A stretch of 64,000 nt of DNA from Candidatus Kurthia intestinigallinarum (GTDB taxonomy: Bacteria; Bacillota; Bacilli; Bacillales_A; Planococcaceae): the NCBI RefSeq assembly GCF_003991225.1, contig NZ_JTFC01000015.1, positions 27,445 through 91,444 on the forward strand, given 5' to 3'. Positions 8,563-16,464 of the stretch are shown here, piece after piece. The stretch's first letter is position 1. The number at the start of each line of letters is the position of its first letter. The notes beneath the pieces were generated by a model. The model worked only from the letters and a program-made list of their open reading frames with translations, did no database searches and was not told the DNA's origin. The translations under genes were made by a program, and so were the position numbers.

Positions 8563-9150
8563 ATGATAAATATTGCATGTTTGCATGCACACTACTCAAA
8601 TATTGCTTATATAGAACGGGCTTTTTATAGTCATACTGTCCAACTGGAGCACTATGTAGATCCAGGTGTGATGTGGCATGTACAACATCATCAAATAGAG
8701 CAAGCCAAAATGCAGGTAGGGAAGCAGCTCCAATGGATTGCAACAACTAAACCAGATGTCCTTGTTGTAACGTGTACGAATTATATTGCGTTAATGGATG
8801 CGTCATTGTCGGTACCGATGATTGAAATTGATGTGCCGTTTTTTAAATTACTCAAACAACAAAAACTACCGCTAACCTTATTTTTCACGAATCCACAAAC
8901 GGTCGAAGGAACGCTTAAACGTTTATATACATATGTAACTAGAGAGGTAGAGGTTGTGGTCATTCCAAAAGCATTTGATTTATTAATGGCGGGCGATAAA
9001 GTGGCGCATGACAAAATTGTTATGGCAGCACTGCAAGACGCACCAAAAAATGCAGCGGTTGCACAGCTTTCCATGGTAGATGCTGCAGAAAAAAACGGGC
9101 TACTGCATCCATTAATGCCACTTGTCGAAGCTATACTAAATAACGAATAA
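8563..9150 (+). CDS. Aspartate/glutamate racemase superfamily-like protein
   Basis: A 195-residue protein from the ATG at 8563, chosen because SD GAGGTGA at 8551 fits it; an in-frame GTG at 8554 lies inside the SD. The segment DVLVVTCTNYIALMDA carries the Cys-Thr-Asn motif typical of the Asp/Glu/hydantoin racemase fold, and LTLFFTNPQTVEGTLKRLY recalls the second half. The second catalytic Cys is not evident, so racemase activity is uncertain. The end overlaps a 15-base-pair hairpin. Confidence 0.6.
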   Translation: MINIACLHAHYSNIAYIERAFYSHTVQLEHYVDPGVMWHVQHHQIEQAKMQVGKQLQWIATTKPDVLVVTCTNYIALMDASLSVPMIEIDVPFFKLLKQQKLPLTLFFTNPQTVEGTLKRLYTYVTREVEVVVIPKAFDLLMAGDKVAHDKIVMAALQDAPKNAAVAQLSMVDAAEKNGLLHPLMPLVEAILNNE

Positions 9151-9174
9151 AGGTTTGAATTCGTTATTTAGTAT
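9133..9174. other. Perfect 15-bp inverted repeat spanning a stop codon
   Basis: ATACTAAATAACGAA (9133-9147) and TTCGTTATTTAGTAT (9160-9174). The stop codon of the preceding gene is in the left arm and its spacer. There is no T-run, so this is not a standard terminator. Confidence 0.7.
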
Positions 9175-9267
9175 GTGCTTGTATTTAAAAGAAGGAAAAT
9201 AGAATATGAAGCTTTTAGGCTTTCAGGCTTTTTTTGTTATACAATAATGTTAAATAGGGGGGATAAA

Positions 9268-9714
9268 ATGGAAAAGTACGATAAAGGCGGCTTTTATGAA
9301 TTGTCATTGGAGCTTACTGAAGGTCAATTAGTACAGGCGCTTGAACGATTACATACAGATAATGTTGTTGGCATAGCTCATTTTACAGGAGATTATGTAG
9401 AGTTACAGGGGCAATTACGTGTAGCTGAAGGGCGTGTCCCATGCGTTGTGACGGCAATGCAATCAGAGGGTGAGACCAGTTGGCTAACGCTTAGCGTGTC
9501 CCCAAAAGTATTGCGCCGTACAGGTTCTGCTGCAATAAATGAAGCATTTATTACAGTAGCAGAGCAATTGAACCCGTTCTTACTTGGTTTAATTGGCGAG
9601 GAAGTTAATGGCATCACAAGTCATGAGGATGTAAATGTTGAAGAGTTTCCGAACATTATTATTTTATTAAAGGATGCACAGCAAAAAAGAGGCTTCCAAA
9701 TTTACGGTCAATAA
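9268..9714 (+). CDS. Unrecognised 148-aa protein
   Basis: The start at ATG 9268 is preferred over longer frames because SD AGGGGGG lies just before it. The protein begins MEKYDKGGFYELSLELTEGQ and is acidic and soluble with no signal peptide or membrane segment. No family is recognised. It is followed by a bidirectional terminator shared with the convergent transporter gene. Confidence 0.65.
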   Translation: MEKYDKGGFYELSLELTEGQLVQALERLHTDNVVGIAHFTGDYVELQGQLRVAEGRVPCVVTAMQSEGETSWLTLSVSPKVLRRTGSAAINEAFITVAEQLNPFLLGLIGEEVNGITSHEDVNVEEFPNIIILLKDAQQKRGFQIYGQ

Positions 9715-9718
9715 TAAG

Positions 9719-9757
9719 AAAAAGCAGAAAATGCTTTACGCGTTTTCTGCTTTTTTG
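9719..9757. terminator. Bidirectional terminator between convergent genes
   Basis: AAAAGCAGAAAA / TTTTCTGCTTTT stem with T-runs on both strands. It overlaps the last codons of the minus-strand gene. Confidence 0.85.
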
Positions 9758-10716
9758 TCTCGTAAAATAAATGCTGGAACGAGGCGGATATAAAGGAGCT
9801 CCATAATAATTTCAACAATTGTTTGCGTTACAATAATGGCCGCGACAAAAGTTTGTACAGCGCTAGGAAGTGCAAGAGCTAATGGGAGCACAACGAGTGA
9901 ATTTCGTGTGAAGCTGCTAAAAATTAACGCACGTCCTGCATCGATGTCTAAGCGGAAAAGCGTTGCAATCGCTTTGGCAATCCACGGCATGATGAGCATA
10001 AATAAAATATAGATTGGAATGACAATTAAAATATCCTCGATAAATGTTAAGACCTTCGTAATTTGTGAAGCCACAATGATAAATAAAGTGAATGCCATGA
10101 ACGGAACCGGTAGCCACGCGGAACCATCAAGTACCTTTTGGGCAACTTCTTTTTTCGTTGCAAGTAATTGAGTACAAACAGAAACAATTAGTGGTAGTAA
10201 AATAATGACTAAAAATGTTTCAATAAATGGGCGAATTTCGATAATTGCTGCGGCATGCTCTCCCATAAAAAGTGTTAAATAAACTGGTAGCAAGAGCATT
10301 TGCGCAAGTAATAAAATCGGTGTAGCAAGGAGCATTAGCTTTTCATTCCCACGACCAAGCGCTGTGAAAACGATGACATAGTCAATGCAAGGTGTTAGTA
10401 AAACAAGAAAGACTCCAAGAAGCATCGGTGAATTGTCAGGTAGTAAGTGTGTTAATAGCCAGACAACTAGCGGTACTACAAGAAAATTTGTCGTTAATAG
10501 TGCTGCAAGAAAACGCTTATTGACGAATGATTTTTTTAAGGATGTAAATGGAATTTGCGAAAACATGCTATACATTAAAATGGCGAGTGTTATCGAAATA
10601 ATTGCAGAGAATGAGCTGGCAATTGAAGGTGAGAAGATACCAGCGAGTGCACCAAGAAAGAGTGCCAAGAAATAATAATAAATTTGTTGTTTTTCAAGTG
10701 TATCTCGAGTGAGCAA
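9736..10716 (-). CDS. ACR3/BASS-family efflux transporter (arsenite permease-like)
   Basis: A 326-residue protein with about ten membrane helices. The pattern LTPCIDYVIVFTALGRGN matches the conserved Cys-containing segment of ACR3-type arsenite permeases, and FSSFTRNSLVVLPLALALP matches the second crossover. Arsenite efflux is the best-known role of the family, but no arsR or arsC is adjacent, so the substrate is uncertain. The start is a TTG with SD AAAGGAG about 15 bases upstream, so the exact start is not firm. Confidence 0.75.
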   Translation of the reverse strand: MLTRDTLEKQQIYYYFLALFLGALAGIFSPSIASSFSAIISITLAILMYSMFSQIPFTSLKKSFVNKRFLAALLTTNFLVVPLVVWLLTHLLPDNSPMLLGVFLVLLTPCIDYVIVFTALGRGNEKLMLLATPILLLAQMLLLPVYLTLFMGEHAAAIIEIRPFIETFLVIILLPLIVSVCTQLLATKKEVAQKVLDGSAWLPVPFMAFTLFIIVASQITKVLTFIEDILIVIPIYILFMLIMPWIAKAIATLFRLDIDAGRALIFSSFTRNSLVVLPLALALPSAVQTFVAAIIVTQTIVEIIMELLYIRLVPAFILRDKKAENA

Positions 10717-10856
10717 TTGAAGTGGAGGCTCCTTTCTATGAATGCTGTACTTATTGTAGCACAGCGTATTCTTTTCTTAAAAAAGTGTTTAAATAAGTTA
10801 GCTGATAATGTAAAAAAATTCCTGTATACTAACAACTAAAGAATGGGGGAGACAGT

Positions 10857-11357
10857 ATGATCACTATTCGCGAAGCTATAAAAAAAGATGCAAGTGGGAT
10901 TGCAGCAGTGCATGTTGAAAGTTGGCAAACAACGTATAAGGGGATTATTCCACAATATTTTTTAGATGAATTATCTGTAGGAGAGCGCACAAAATTATGG
11001 AATCAAAATTTAGAAAATCGTGAAAATATGATATTTGTAGCTGAGGATTCATCGGGAATTATCGGCTTCATTACCGGAGGAAAACGTAAGGAAAATACAG
11101 AAGTAGGTGTGACGGACTTAACATCACTTTACTTATTAGATGTTTGTCATGGGCAGGGAATTGGTCGCAAATTAGTAGACCAACTGATGCACGCTTTTAA
11201 AAAGCAGGGCTATAAAAAAGTATATGTCGATGTGTTAGCGGATAATGCGACGCGCCACTTCTATACGTATTTAGGTGCAGACTATGTTAAAACGGTAAAA
11301 GTTCGTATAGGTGGTAGGCTATTGAATGAAGAAGTATATGTTTTTGAAATTAATTAG
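10857..11357 (+). CDS. GNAT-family N-acetyltransferase
   Basis: A 166-residue GNAT protein: starts MITIREAIKKDASGIAAVHV, with the typical SWQTTYKGIIPQYFLDEL segment of the RimI/YjcF-like group and the acetyl-CoA loop CHGQGIGRKLV. Substrate unknown. SD GGGGGAG and a TATACT box lie upstream. Its final residues (FEIN) and stop codon are inside AT-rich repeat copy 7, indicating that the repeat landed at or next to the original 3' end. Confidence 0.87.
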   Translation: MITIREAIKKDASGIAAVHVESWQTTYKGIIPQYFLDELSVGERTKLWNQNLENRENMIFVAEDSSGIIGFITGGKRKENTEVGVTDLTSLYLLDVCHGQGIGRKLVDQLMHAFKKQGYKKVYVDVLADNATRHFYTYLGADYVKTVKVRIGGRLLNEEVYVFEIN

Positions 11358-11394
11358 TTAATTTATTAAACTATTAATTAATAAATAAATTTAA
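11347..11394. repeat. AT-rich TTAR-unit repeat, copy 7
   Basis: Contains TTAATTAGTTAATTTATTAA and CTATTAATTAATAAATAAAT. The first TAG is the stop codon of the preceding acetyltransferase gene. Confidence 0.65.
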
Positions 11395-11399
11395 ATAGA

Positions 11400-11825
11400 A
11401 CATCAGATAATTAACGAATTGTATGATGCACGTTTCCCAATCGAATTTAAAAATAGCTATCGATTTTTACAATAATTTAGGTTTAATAGTAGATCATCTT
11501 GTAGACGATAAATTTATATTCTTTTAGATTGTAGAACAGAAAAACTAGTTAGGATTGTAACATGCTAACGTATCTTGTCACCCATTTGTTCGGCATATTG
11601 CTTTAAGTAGAGCTGGAGGATTTAGAAGATGTAGTCAAACGGTTGCAACATCGGGATATTGCATCAAGAGAAGCTTTTGGATTTGCGCCGACTGAGCCAT
11701 TCCTAATAGCAAATGAAATAGGGGCTCGCGCAAAAATTCACTTTAATGATCCGGATGACAATAGTTTGGCGTTTATCACACCTCTTCGAATCCTAAAAAA
11801 TAACAGAAATGTATTATTTGAATAA
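11400..11825 (+). pseudogene. Decayed glyoxalase/VOC-family gene
   Basis: Scattered fragments of one vicinal-oxygen-chelate protein: LKIAIDFYNNLGLIVDHLV near 11445-11500, then after stops and a frame change ELEDLEDVVKRLQHRDIASR and IHFNDPDDNSLAFITPL near the end. The last is the usual metal-site strand region of VOC proteins. Only a 60-codon tail (11643-11825) remains open. Confidence 0.75.
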
Positions 11826-11855
11826 ATGAAAAGTGTAGAACGATAGGAGGCTTAT

Positions 11856-12083
11856 ATGCGGAAAACAACAAATCATCCGAAGTTAAAAGCTTTTTTCGAT
11901 GGGCTATTTTTAATTGGGGCTTTGCTAATTATTATTAAAATTATTGTAGCACTTGGAAATCATTTTTTAGATTGGCAAATCACCTTTTTTAATGATTCGC
12001 TTTTTTGGATGGCAGGACCATTGCTTATAGCGATTATTGGTGCCATTGGCACAGAGGCACTTTCAAGAAGAAAAAATAATTAA
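11856..12083 (+). CDS. Small two-helix membrane protein, 75 aa
   Basis: The protein starts MRKTTNHPKLKAFFDG with SD AGGAGG. Two hydrophobic segments (about 14-35 and 47-65) and a basic tail (SRRKNN) indicate a membrane protein. No family is recognised. The stop codon TAA is the first element of AT-rich repeat copy 8. Confidence 0.72.
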   Translation: MRKTTNHPKLKAFFDGLFLIGALLIIIKIIVALGNHFLDWQITFFNDSLFWMAGPLLIAIIGAIGTEALSRRKNN

Positions 12084-12122
12084 TTAGTTAGTTAGTTAAT
12101 TTGTTAACTAATTAATAAATAA
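12078..12122. repeat. AT-rich TTAR-unit repeat, copy 8
   Basis: Contains TTAATTAGTTAGTTAGTTAA with one extra TTAG unit, then TTAACTAATTAATAAATAAA. The unit expansion suggests slippage. Confidence 0.65.
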
Positions 12123-12158
12123 AAACACTACTCTCAATATCGAGTAGTGTTTTTATTT
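12122..12158. terminator. Bidirectional terminator
   Basis: AAAACACTACTC / GAGTAGTGTTTT stem around TCAATATC with T-runs on both strands. Confidence 0.85.
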
Positions 12159-12670
12159 TAATTGTTTAAAAAATCGCGCTGGAACATGCACATTCGAATC
12201 GCATCATGGTAGCTCCCATTAATGAAAAATTCTTCTTTCAGTTCGCCTTCAATTTGAAAGCCTGTCTTTTGATAAATATGAATTGCCTTGTGATTCTTTT
12301 TATCGACGAGTAAATAAATCTTGTGCAAGTTTAAAATCGTAAAGGCATATTCAGTTGCAAGTTTAGTAGCTATACTTGCGTAACCTTTTCCCTGTGATTG
12401 TGGGTCGATAATAATTTGAAACTCTGCATTTCGGTGAATTAAATCGATTTCTACTAGCTCAACGAGACCAACAATTTGTTTATCATCCATTAAGATAAAA
12501 CGACGTTCACTTTGGTTATGAATATGTTTCTCGAATAAATCTTGTAACTCGGCAAATGATTCATAAGGTTCTTCAAATCAATAAGAAATAATTTTGTTGT
12601 CGTTATTTAAGAGATGAATATAGCGTAGATCTTCACGTTCAAGAGCGCGTAATTGTATATTTGCTTTCAT
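12158..12670 (-). pseudogene. speG: speG-type spermidine acetyltransferase with one in-frame TGA
   Basis: Reading from ATG at 12670 gives an otherwise intact 170-codon SpeG-like GNAT protein: [67 protein letters not shown] and the end [15 protein letters not shown]. The only lesion is TGA at 12578-12580 (codon 31), exactly where SpeG proteins have Trp in YWFEEPYE. A single TGG to TGA change therefore inactivates it. An internal ATG at 12490 could give only a fragment. Known role of intact SpeG: acetylating spermidine and spermine. Confidence 0.88.
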
Positions 12671-12743
12671 AAGTATAACTCCTTCATGATTTCTACGTTG
12701 AGCATAAAGTATCCAGTAGCTGTAGAGTCAACATGTGTAAAAA

Positions 12744-12792
12744 TTAAAATTAATTAGTTAATAAATTAGTTTGTTAATTGTTTTATTTATAA
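12744..12792. repeat. AT-rich TTAR-unit repeat, copy 9
   Basis: Contains TTAATTAGTTAATAAATTAG and TTTGTTAATTGTTTTATTTA. It lies upstream of the speG pseudogene (minus strand). Confidence 0.6.
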
Positions 12793-12862
12793 ATTCATTT
12801 TGAAAATCTACCTGTCATTTCAAGCTTATGATTTAGCAAAAGTGCCTTTTTGGTGGAGTCAA

Positions 12863-13354
12863 TTAATTCCGTATTCTTTTTTGCTTGCGTAGTGCTAATG
12901 CTTGATGAAAACAGTTTTGAGCCTTTTGATGAAACCCAACTTCCATATAACATTTCCCCATATGCTGCAAAATAAAATCTCGATGTGATTCGATAAGATG
13001 TGTATCACATAAGAATAGTGCCTTTTTAAATAATTTTAACGCAAGCGCATGTAAGTCACTATATTTGTATGTTTCACCAAGACGAACAAGTGTAATGAGT
13101 TCTTTTTTAGGGTCATTGTTTTCTCGCGCATAATCCAGACAGATGTGAAAATAATTTTCAGCCACAACAATATCAGTTGGAACATGCACACTGTGAAGGC
13201 GATAATAATAACCAAGAATACTAGCAAGCCGGTATATTTCTAAATCCTTCGCATGGGAGAATTGTCGCTCATATTCAGTGATTTTTTGCTGTAGATGTTG
13301 CTGGTCCAATGTTGCTTCTCGCAAAAAATGCTGCTCGTCAAAATAAACTTTCAT
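12863..13354 (-). CDS. TPR-repeat protein, 163 aa
   Basis: Start at ATG 13354 (MKVYFDEQHFLREATL) because SD AGGAAAGGA fits; a longer frame to 13390 overlaps a terminator. The protein is helical with at least two TPR-like units (LALKLFKKALFLCDTH; GFHQKAQNCFHQALALR). There is no DNA-binding domain. It lies directly downstream of the small peptide gene on the same strand and next to the Rgg-type regulator, so it could be an accessory sensor, but this is only context. Confidence 0.78.
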   Translation of the reverse strand: MKVYFDEQHFLREATLDQQHLQQKITEYERQFSHAKDLEIYRLASILGYYYRLHSVHVPTDIVVAENYFHICLDYARENNDPKKELITLVRLGETYKYSDLHALALKLFKKALFLCDTHLIESHRDFILQHMGKCYMEVGFHQKAQNCFHQALALRKQKRIRN

Positions 13355-13377
13355 ATCCTTTCCTCCTTTTTGATACA

Positions 13378-13417
13378 GAAAAACCCACAATTCTCATGGC
13401 GGTGAAGAATTGTGGGC
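13378..13417 (-). terminator. Terminator between peptide gene and TPR gene
   Basis: Perfect 11-base stem CCCACAATTCT (13384-13394) / AGAATTGTGGG (13406-13416), followed on the minus strand by TTTTTC. Confidence 0.8.
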
Positions 13418-13529
13418 CCAATTCGGGTTATTACATAATAGGGATTTTTAAATTAAGTACTAGTAAGAGGTGATCTCCATTTGGGATGAATAATGGAATC
13501 ATTCTTTAGATAAAAGCATATTTAAGAAT

Positions 13530-13643
13530 TTAAGGCTTAACTAGCCACCAGTGATCTGCTGCTGCGACAATAACTGTTGCTGCTAGCAAAGAATAATACC
13601 CTAGTGCTGTTTTAAATTTTGTTGAAAATTTATGTTTTTCCAT
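13530..13643 (-). CDS. 37-aa secreted-peptide candidate (possible Rgg pheromone precursor)
   Basis: A 37-residue ORF with a near-perfect SD (AAGGAGGTGATGATA then ATG). The N-terminus is basic (MEKHKFSTKFK), the middle hydrophobic (ALGYYSLLAATVIVAAA) and the C-terminus is DHWWLVKP. It is divergent from an Rgg-family regulator whose start is 78 bases away, the arrangement of rgg-shp and comRS pairs, in which a short hydrophobic precursor yields a C-terminal signal; a double-Trp motif is known in some XIP peptides. Function as a signal is inference. A small membrane peptide or toxin is the main alternative. Confidence 0.7.
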   Translation of the reverse strand: MEKHKFSTKFKTALGYYSLLAATVIVAAADHWWLVKP

Positions 13644-13720
13644 TATCATCACCTCCTTAAAAATAATATAATAGAAAAGTGAACCTTGTGCACAGTTTGT
13701 AAACTATATGACACATTTGG

Positions 13721-14593
13721 ATGGTGGAGAAATTGAAAATTGGAACATTAATAAAACGAATCCGTAAGAGCAAAAGTCTAACACAACAACAAGTTGCCAA
13801 TGCCATGATGATTACAAGACCCTATTTAGCAAAAATCGAAAACAATCATCATCAAATTTCTTCAGAGAAATTAACATATATTTTAGACTATTGTAATGTG
13901 AATTATGATGAATTTCTTTTTATGAAAAATGATTTTAAAGTAAGTGAGAAGACAGGTACTTATTCAGAAATAATAGATATGTATGTGAAAAATGATTTTG
14001 AAAGTGTAAATAAATTAAAAGAGCATTCCCAATATAAATTTGAAGAAACACAGGATATTTATTATCGACATTTAGTCATTTTATGTGAGTGCATTGCAAT
14101 GAAATTTGATATAGAAAAAATACCAGAGTTTTATCGTCAGGAGCTAACGGAGTATCTAATGAGTGTTAATGAATGGACTTATTATGAATTGGTTTTGTTC
14201 AATAATTTTTTATACTTATTTCCACCTAATACAACAATGCTTCTCGCAGATAATCTAATAGATAGAGCTTTAAAATATAAAGAATTAAAAAGCGATTATG
14301 AAATTATTGGAATGTTATTGTTCAATCTTATCAATATAAGTTTTAAAATAAAAAACTATAAAAAGATAGACATATTTTTAAATGTTGCTAAAAAATTATA
14401 TAGTGAGCAAAATCGTTTCTTCGAGCAAACGATGATTAAATACTATACAGGCTTGCGTATGATTTTAGATAAAAAAGAAGAGGGAATCGAACTTAGTCGC
14501 CAGGCGCTTGAAGTTTTTAAATTACTTGATCATCATGATCTATATACTTTTTATGAAGGGCGTTTGCATCAATTATTAAAAGAAATGGAATAA
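13721..14593 (+). CDS. Rgg/GadR/MutR-family transcriptional regulator
   Basis: A 290-residue protein with an N-terminal XRE HTH (IGTLIKRIRKSKSLTQQQVA, about residues 7-62) and a C-terminal all-helical TPR-like domain containing the family signature region WTYYELVLFNNFLYLF. Known members bind short peptides in the TPR domain and switch nearby promoters. ATG at 13721 has poor SD; TTG at 13733 with GGTGGAG in front is an alternative start. The divergent 37-aa peptide gene is the obvious candidate ligand source. It ends with its own terminator. Confidence 0.87.
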   Translation: MVEKLKIGTLIKRIRKSKSLTQQQVANAMMITRPYLAKIENNHHQISSEKLTYILDYCNVNYDEFLFMKNDFKVSEKTGTYSEIIDMYVKNDFESVNKLKEHSQYKFEETQDIYYRHLVILCECIAMKFDIEKIPEFYRQELTEYLMSVNEWTYYELVLFNNFLYLFPPNTTMLLADNLIDRALKYKELKSDYEIIGMLLFNLINISFKIKNYKKIDIFLNVAKKLYSEQNRFFEQTMIKYYTGLRMILDKKEEGIELSRQALEVFKLLDHHDLYTFYEGRLHQLLKEME

Positions 14594-14599
14594 CTAAAA

Positions 14600-14637
14600 A
14601 GCTCCTACGACAGGTATGTGTTATAGGAGTTTTTTGC
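14600..14637 (+). terminator. Terminator after rgg-like gene
   Basis: CTCCTA / TAGGAG stem with adjacent T-run. Confidence 0.75.
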
Positions 14638-14714
14638 TGGATAGAATGCATTAGATAATACCATTTTACAATGTTTCATGGTCTCAAATTAAAAACCGTC
14701 TGCTTAGAAATTGT

Positions 14715-15276
14715 TTATCGATGTGCGGGTACTGTATAAAAACTTGGGTCGAAATCTTTTTCTTTTTTCAGATGGGACCGGTATGCCTTAATATAAACAC
14801 CTAATGTATCACGGTTATAACGCAATGCCTTAATACGCATAAAATAATCTTGCATTAAGTACATCATGATAAGGAAGATGAAGATTAAAGAAATTATGAT
14901 GTAGTCGGTTTGTGAAAACAGGATTTTCTTCAAATTTTTCATAGCTAATTGTTGAATTGAAAATCGTAATAATCGCGCTATCTTCCTCAATTGACATTTG
15001 TTTAAGCTCCTGTCTGCCAGTAATGACGACCGGCTGGATAAAATCAAAATTGTTTAGCCCGATTTCATTTAAATTTTGAACGGTTTCAGAGAGCACTTGA
15101 TTTGCTGTATAACGCTGTTTATCTGCTTGTGTATGAAAATAAACAATGTTAATGAGTTCAATTTCATTTGCTAAATATCGTTCAACAAAACCTTGAATGG
15201 CATAGGCAAATGTAAAATTGTCACTGAAAAAATAAACTTTTTGCAATGAAATAGAATGAGCCAAAATGTAAAACAT
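14715..15276 (-). pseudogene. Frameshifted membrane-anchored protein gene
   Basis: The first part, read from ATG 15276, is soluble (VYFFSDNFTFAYAIQGFVER and onward to about NPVFT). From about 14925 a different frame carries a convincing transmembrane helix (DYIIISLIFIFLIMMYLM) and a basic tail ending FYTVPAHR. Each frame alone looks wrong beyond the junction, so one gene with a single frameshift is the simplest reading. A sequencing error is possible. Family not recognised. Confidence 0.55.
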
Positions 15277-15404
15277 CTCCGTTCGATTTATATTATATAA
15301 TTAATGGAAATAAATTCTTTATATATATCGGTCACGCTAGTGTTATTATAGATTTTCAATTGGATTTTTACATAAAAGATAAAAATAAAGGAAGAAGTGA
15401 AAAA

Positions 15405-16319
15405 ATGATAGAACAAACTTGGGGCATCCGAACCGAAAAGAAAAAGGTTATACGCGATAGTGAGAAAAAAATCTATGCTATTCGTGATATAGAAGGAGAC
15501 GAGTGGATTGTAAAAGGAGAAAAAGCACCACTTTGGCAGGTAGAGCAACAGGCACAATTTGCAAATAAATTGATAGGGATTTTACCGGTGCCTAGGTATA
15601 AAAAAACACAAGATGAGGTATATGCAGTAGCAAAAGATGGCCTCACTTGGACGATAGAAACACGTCAGTTTGGACGAGAAGTAAATCATTTAACAGATAG
15701 TATGCTTCTATCAATGGCCACGATGCTTGGAAAACTGCATGCAGAATCACTTCGTCAATCGTACCGTTTTCACCGAGCGACGTCTTGGAGTCTATTTGGT
15801 GGTAATGCAACGGAGGCAATTGGGGATTATGATGAAAATGAGCTAAGCTTTTTAGAAATGAAGGCAGCGTACGGGCAAGAAAATATTTTTGAAGAAATTG
15901 AAACACAGTATTTAGCACATCGTACATACTTGAAGAATTGTTGGAAGCGTCTGCCGATAGCTGCTGTGCAAGGGGATTTTTGTCATTATAATATGTTATT
16001 TGATGGAGACTGTGTGCAAAGTGTTTTTGACTTTAATTTAGCTGGCGATGAGCGCCTGTTAAATGAGTGCATTGCGGTAGCTGTCTATTGCTGTTGGCAT
16101 GTGGAATCGGACAGCATGTTTTCGGCTGAGGAGCGTTACACATTATTTACGGAGGCGTATCAAAAGTATCGTGTATGGACAAAGGAGGAGCGAGCCGTCG
16201 CGAAGCGTCTGAAAGCGATTATTCGTGCATTCCGTTATGACCGCGTGGCTAGAGGAATCGAAAATGTAGCTAATAGGCATTTATTTTTAGAAGAGACGTT
16301 ACAAATTTTAAAGACATAA
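15405..16319 (+). CDS. Aminoglycoside phosphotransferase-like kinase
   Basis: A 304-residue protein from ATG 15405 (SD AAAGGAAG); a longer frame upstream lacks an SD. The kinase-like catalytic loop is VQGDFCHYNMLF, with Gln where most APH/HSK2 proteins have His, followed by the DFN metal site in SVFDFNLAGDERLLNE. Family members phosphorylate aminoglycosides, homoserine, choline, thiamine and others; the substrate cannot be told. Directly followed by repeat copy 1 of the GGCTGGGACA family, which probably terminates it. Confidence 0.78.
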   Translation: MIEQTWGIRTEKKKVIRDSEKKIYAIRDIEGDEWIVKGEKAPLWQVEQQAQFANKLIGILPVPRYKKTQDEVYAVAKDGLTWTIETRQFGREVNHLTDSMLLSMATMLGKLHAESLRQSYRFHRATSWSLFGGNATEAIGDYDENELSFLEMKAAYGQENIFEEIETQYLAHRTYLKNCWKRLPIAAVQGDFCHYNMLFDGDCVQSVFDFNLAGDERLLNECIAVAVYCCWHVESDSMFSAEERYTLFTEAYQKYRVWTKEERAVAKRLKAIIRAFRYDRVARGIENVANRHLFLEETLQILKT

Positions 16320-16320
16320 T

Positions 16321-16457
16321 AAAGAGGCTGGGACAAAACAAGTCATTTTCCTTTTTTAGCGTTCGCAACGAAAAACCGGAATCGCGCTATAGCGCGGTTC
16401 CGGTTTTTCTTATGCTCATAGGAACGGTTGTTTTTATACGTATGTCAAAGCCTCTTT
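16321..16457. repeat. TIR repeat element (GGCTGGGACA family), copy 1
   Basis: About 137 bases starting AAAGAGGCTGGGACAAAACA and ending AAAGCCTCTTT, with a central hairpin ACCGGAATCGCGC / GCGCGGTTCCGGT flanked by A- and T-runs. Two more copies occur at 26453 and 35937. Placed between convergent genes, so it can serve as a bidirectional terminator. Confidence 0.8.
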
Positions 16458-16464
16458 ATAGTTA

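Noticed and set aside
11643..11825. 60-codon ORF as a real small gene
   Set aside because: Its sequence is the tail of a VOC/glyoxalase protein whose earlier part is broken upstream.
12158..12670. TGA read as Trp (alternative genetic code) in speG
   Set aside because: Other genes use TGG for Trp and TGA as a stop, so a nonsense mutation is simpler.
2936..12792. AT-rich repeats as a CRISPR array
   Set aside because: Copies are kilobases apart, with genes between them, and vary in length; there are no regular spacers and no cas genes.
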